DNA from: Candidatus Omnitrophota bacterium
Lineage (GTDB): Bacteria; Omnitrophota; Gorgyraeia; 2-01-FULL-45-10
NCBI GenBank assembly: GCA_903843285.1
Contig: CAIMPC010000002.1
Span: 1-35,542 of the forward strand
Length of the DNA: 35,542 bases
Reading direction: 5' to 3'
A model generated the notes under the pieces. The model did not search any database. It had not been told where the DNA came from and worked only from the letters and a program-made list of their open reading frames with translations. Within the stretch, counting starts at the first letter, position 1. Every line of letters begins with the position of its first letter. Of the stretch, positions 35,091 to 35,542 are shown piece after piece. Position numbers and translations under genes: made by a program.

Positions 35091-35193
35091 GTCATCGCGA
35101 GGACGTTGAGCGAAGCGAGACGGACGAAGCGATCTCTCTTGCGATAGCGTAAAAGACGAGATTGCTTCGGGCACTTCGTGCCCTCGCAAAGAC
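35091..35193. repeat. Palindromic repeat, CTCGCAATGAC family, right of the toxin-antitoxin pair
   Basis: This copy is about 95 percent identical to 33999-34101 over its full 103 bases and has the same orientation. Its right terminus, CTCGCAAAGAC, carries one substitution. The two copies bracket the toxin-antitoxin operon as direct repeats about 1.1 kb apart. Confidence 0.85.
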
Positions 35194-35247
35194 GAAGGGG
35201 TCGCTTCTTTACGCTAATCGTAACAGTTCAGCTCTAGAACAGACTCG

Positions 35248-35371
35248 TCATTGCGAGAAGCTATTGTTTTAACGTCGGGCGACGAAGCAATCTTGCTTTT
35301 GGAGTGTGAAGCCTCCAGGCAAGGGGATTGCTTCGCCCGCCACTAAAACTCCGGCGGGCTCGCAATGAGAC
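35248..35371. repeat. Palindromic repeat, divergent interior
   Basis: GTCATTGCGAG (35248-35258) and CTCGCAATGAG (35360-35370) are inverted termini. The interior has GACGAAGCAATCTTGC against GGGATTGCTTCGCCC and a GCCCGCC...GGCGGGC hairpin like that in the copy between murG and murC-murB. It therefore mixes features of the two terminus families. Confidence 0.75.
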
Positions 35372-35542
35372 TGTGTCGCAATAGTTTTAAACATTGTTCT
35401 TTGTCATCCGATTTCCTGTTTTACCGGCAATCGGAGTAAATATTTTCACAAAACACGATTAAACCGGATTAGGGCATGATTACCCCTTAAGATCTACCCT
35501 TGCAACTTTTGAATAAGAGCCGGAATTCCAAGCATTGTTATC

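Larger units (their letters stand above)
34947..35542. other. Non-coding, repeat-rich stretch to the window end
   Basis: I see no convincing gene here. Two palindromic repeats fill 35091-35193 and 35248-35371, and the 14-mer CTGTGTCGCAATAG occurs at 35075-35088 and again at 35371-35384. The 144 bases after the toxin are AT-rich and hold the palindrome TTGACGTCAA near 35020 but no promoter of good spacing. At 35406-35440 CCGATT/AATCGG arms form a weak hairpin. A 20-codon minus-strand frame runs off the window edge (35480-35542). Confidence 0.6.

Noticed and set aside
33999..35371. CRISPR-like array because of repeated units
   Set aside because: The units are few, long, palindromic and irregularly spaced, with no constant spacer length and no cas genes nearby.
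35480..35542. Possible 3' end of a minus-strand gene running into the window edge (20 codons and a TAA)
   Set aside because: Twenty open codons are expected often by chance, and no family can be recognised. The next bases outside the window would decide it.

Overview
The window most resembles a member of the uncultured phylum Omnitrophota (candidate division OP3). This is an inference from three things seen together: a giant multidomain ORF of at least 2887 codons, a meso-diaminopimelate-type peptidoglycan cluster with a MurC-MurB fusion, and abundant GTCATTCTGA/GTCATTGCGAG palindromic repeats. No rRNA, tRNA, CRISPR array, transposase or phage gene is visible. All convincing genes lie on the + strand.

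Layout. (1) Bases 1-9794 hold the 3' part of a giant gene: an N-terminal region of unknown function, TPR-like helices, a complete superfamily 1B helicase core, membrane segments, a methyltransferase-like fold and an alpha/beta C-terminal domain. It is followed by a beta-rich protein built from repeats of about 60 residues. (2) Bases 9866-27209 hold a division and cell wall (dcw) cluster behind a strong sigma-70-type promoter and a probable MraZ operator. The order is mraZ, small ORF, rsmH, ftsL-like, ftsI, murE, murF, mraY, a 581-bp structured gap, murD, ftsW, murG, murC-murB, ddl, ftsQ, ftsA. No ftsZ follows, and FtsA is about 60 residues short in one subdomain. (3) Bases 27237-32296 hold a lipid/glycerol catabolic run: a monoacylglycerol lipase-like hydrolase, glpK, a glycerol-3-phosphate dehydrogenase with a [2Fe-2S] tail, a FAD/NAD oxidoreductase and a DUF1667 protein. 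(4) Bases 32299-33955 hold an ECF sigma factor, its zinc-finger anti-sigma factor and a Spy/CpxP-like periplasmic protein. The sigma gene and the Spy-like gene share the same promoter, GGGAACT-N17-GTCTAA. (5) Bases 33956-35542 hold an AbrB-type/RelE-type toxin-antitoxin pair between near-identical copies of a palindromic repeat, then repeat-rich non-coding DNA.

How the genes fit together. The dcw genes carry UDP-MurNAc from MurB/MurC through MurD, MurE, Ddl and MurF to the pentapeptide, then through MraY and MurG to lipid II, and supply FtsW/FtsI synthase and the FtsL/FtsQ/FtsA divisome parts. The glycerol run can release glycerol from monoacylglycerol, phosphorylate it and oxidise it to dihydroxyacetone phosphate without oxygen. 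The ECF unit looks like an autoregulated envelope-stress circuit with one visible target.

Most unusual observations: palindromic repeats read in the same frame at two places in the giant ORF; a 192-bp symmetric palindrome plus a three-way-junction-like element between mraY and murD; the shortened FtsA with no ftsZ beside it; the two-promoter ECF circuit; and the toxin-antitoxin pair bracketed by repeats. All homology statements rest on motif recognition by eye; no search was run.
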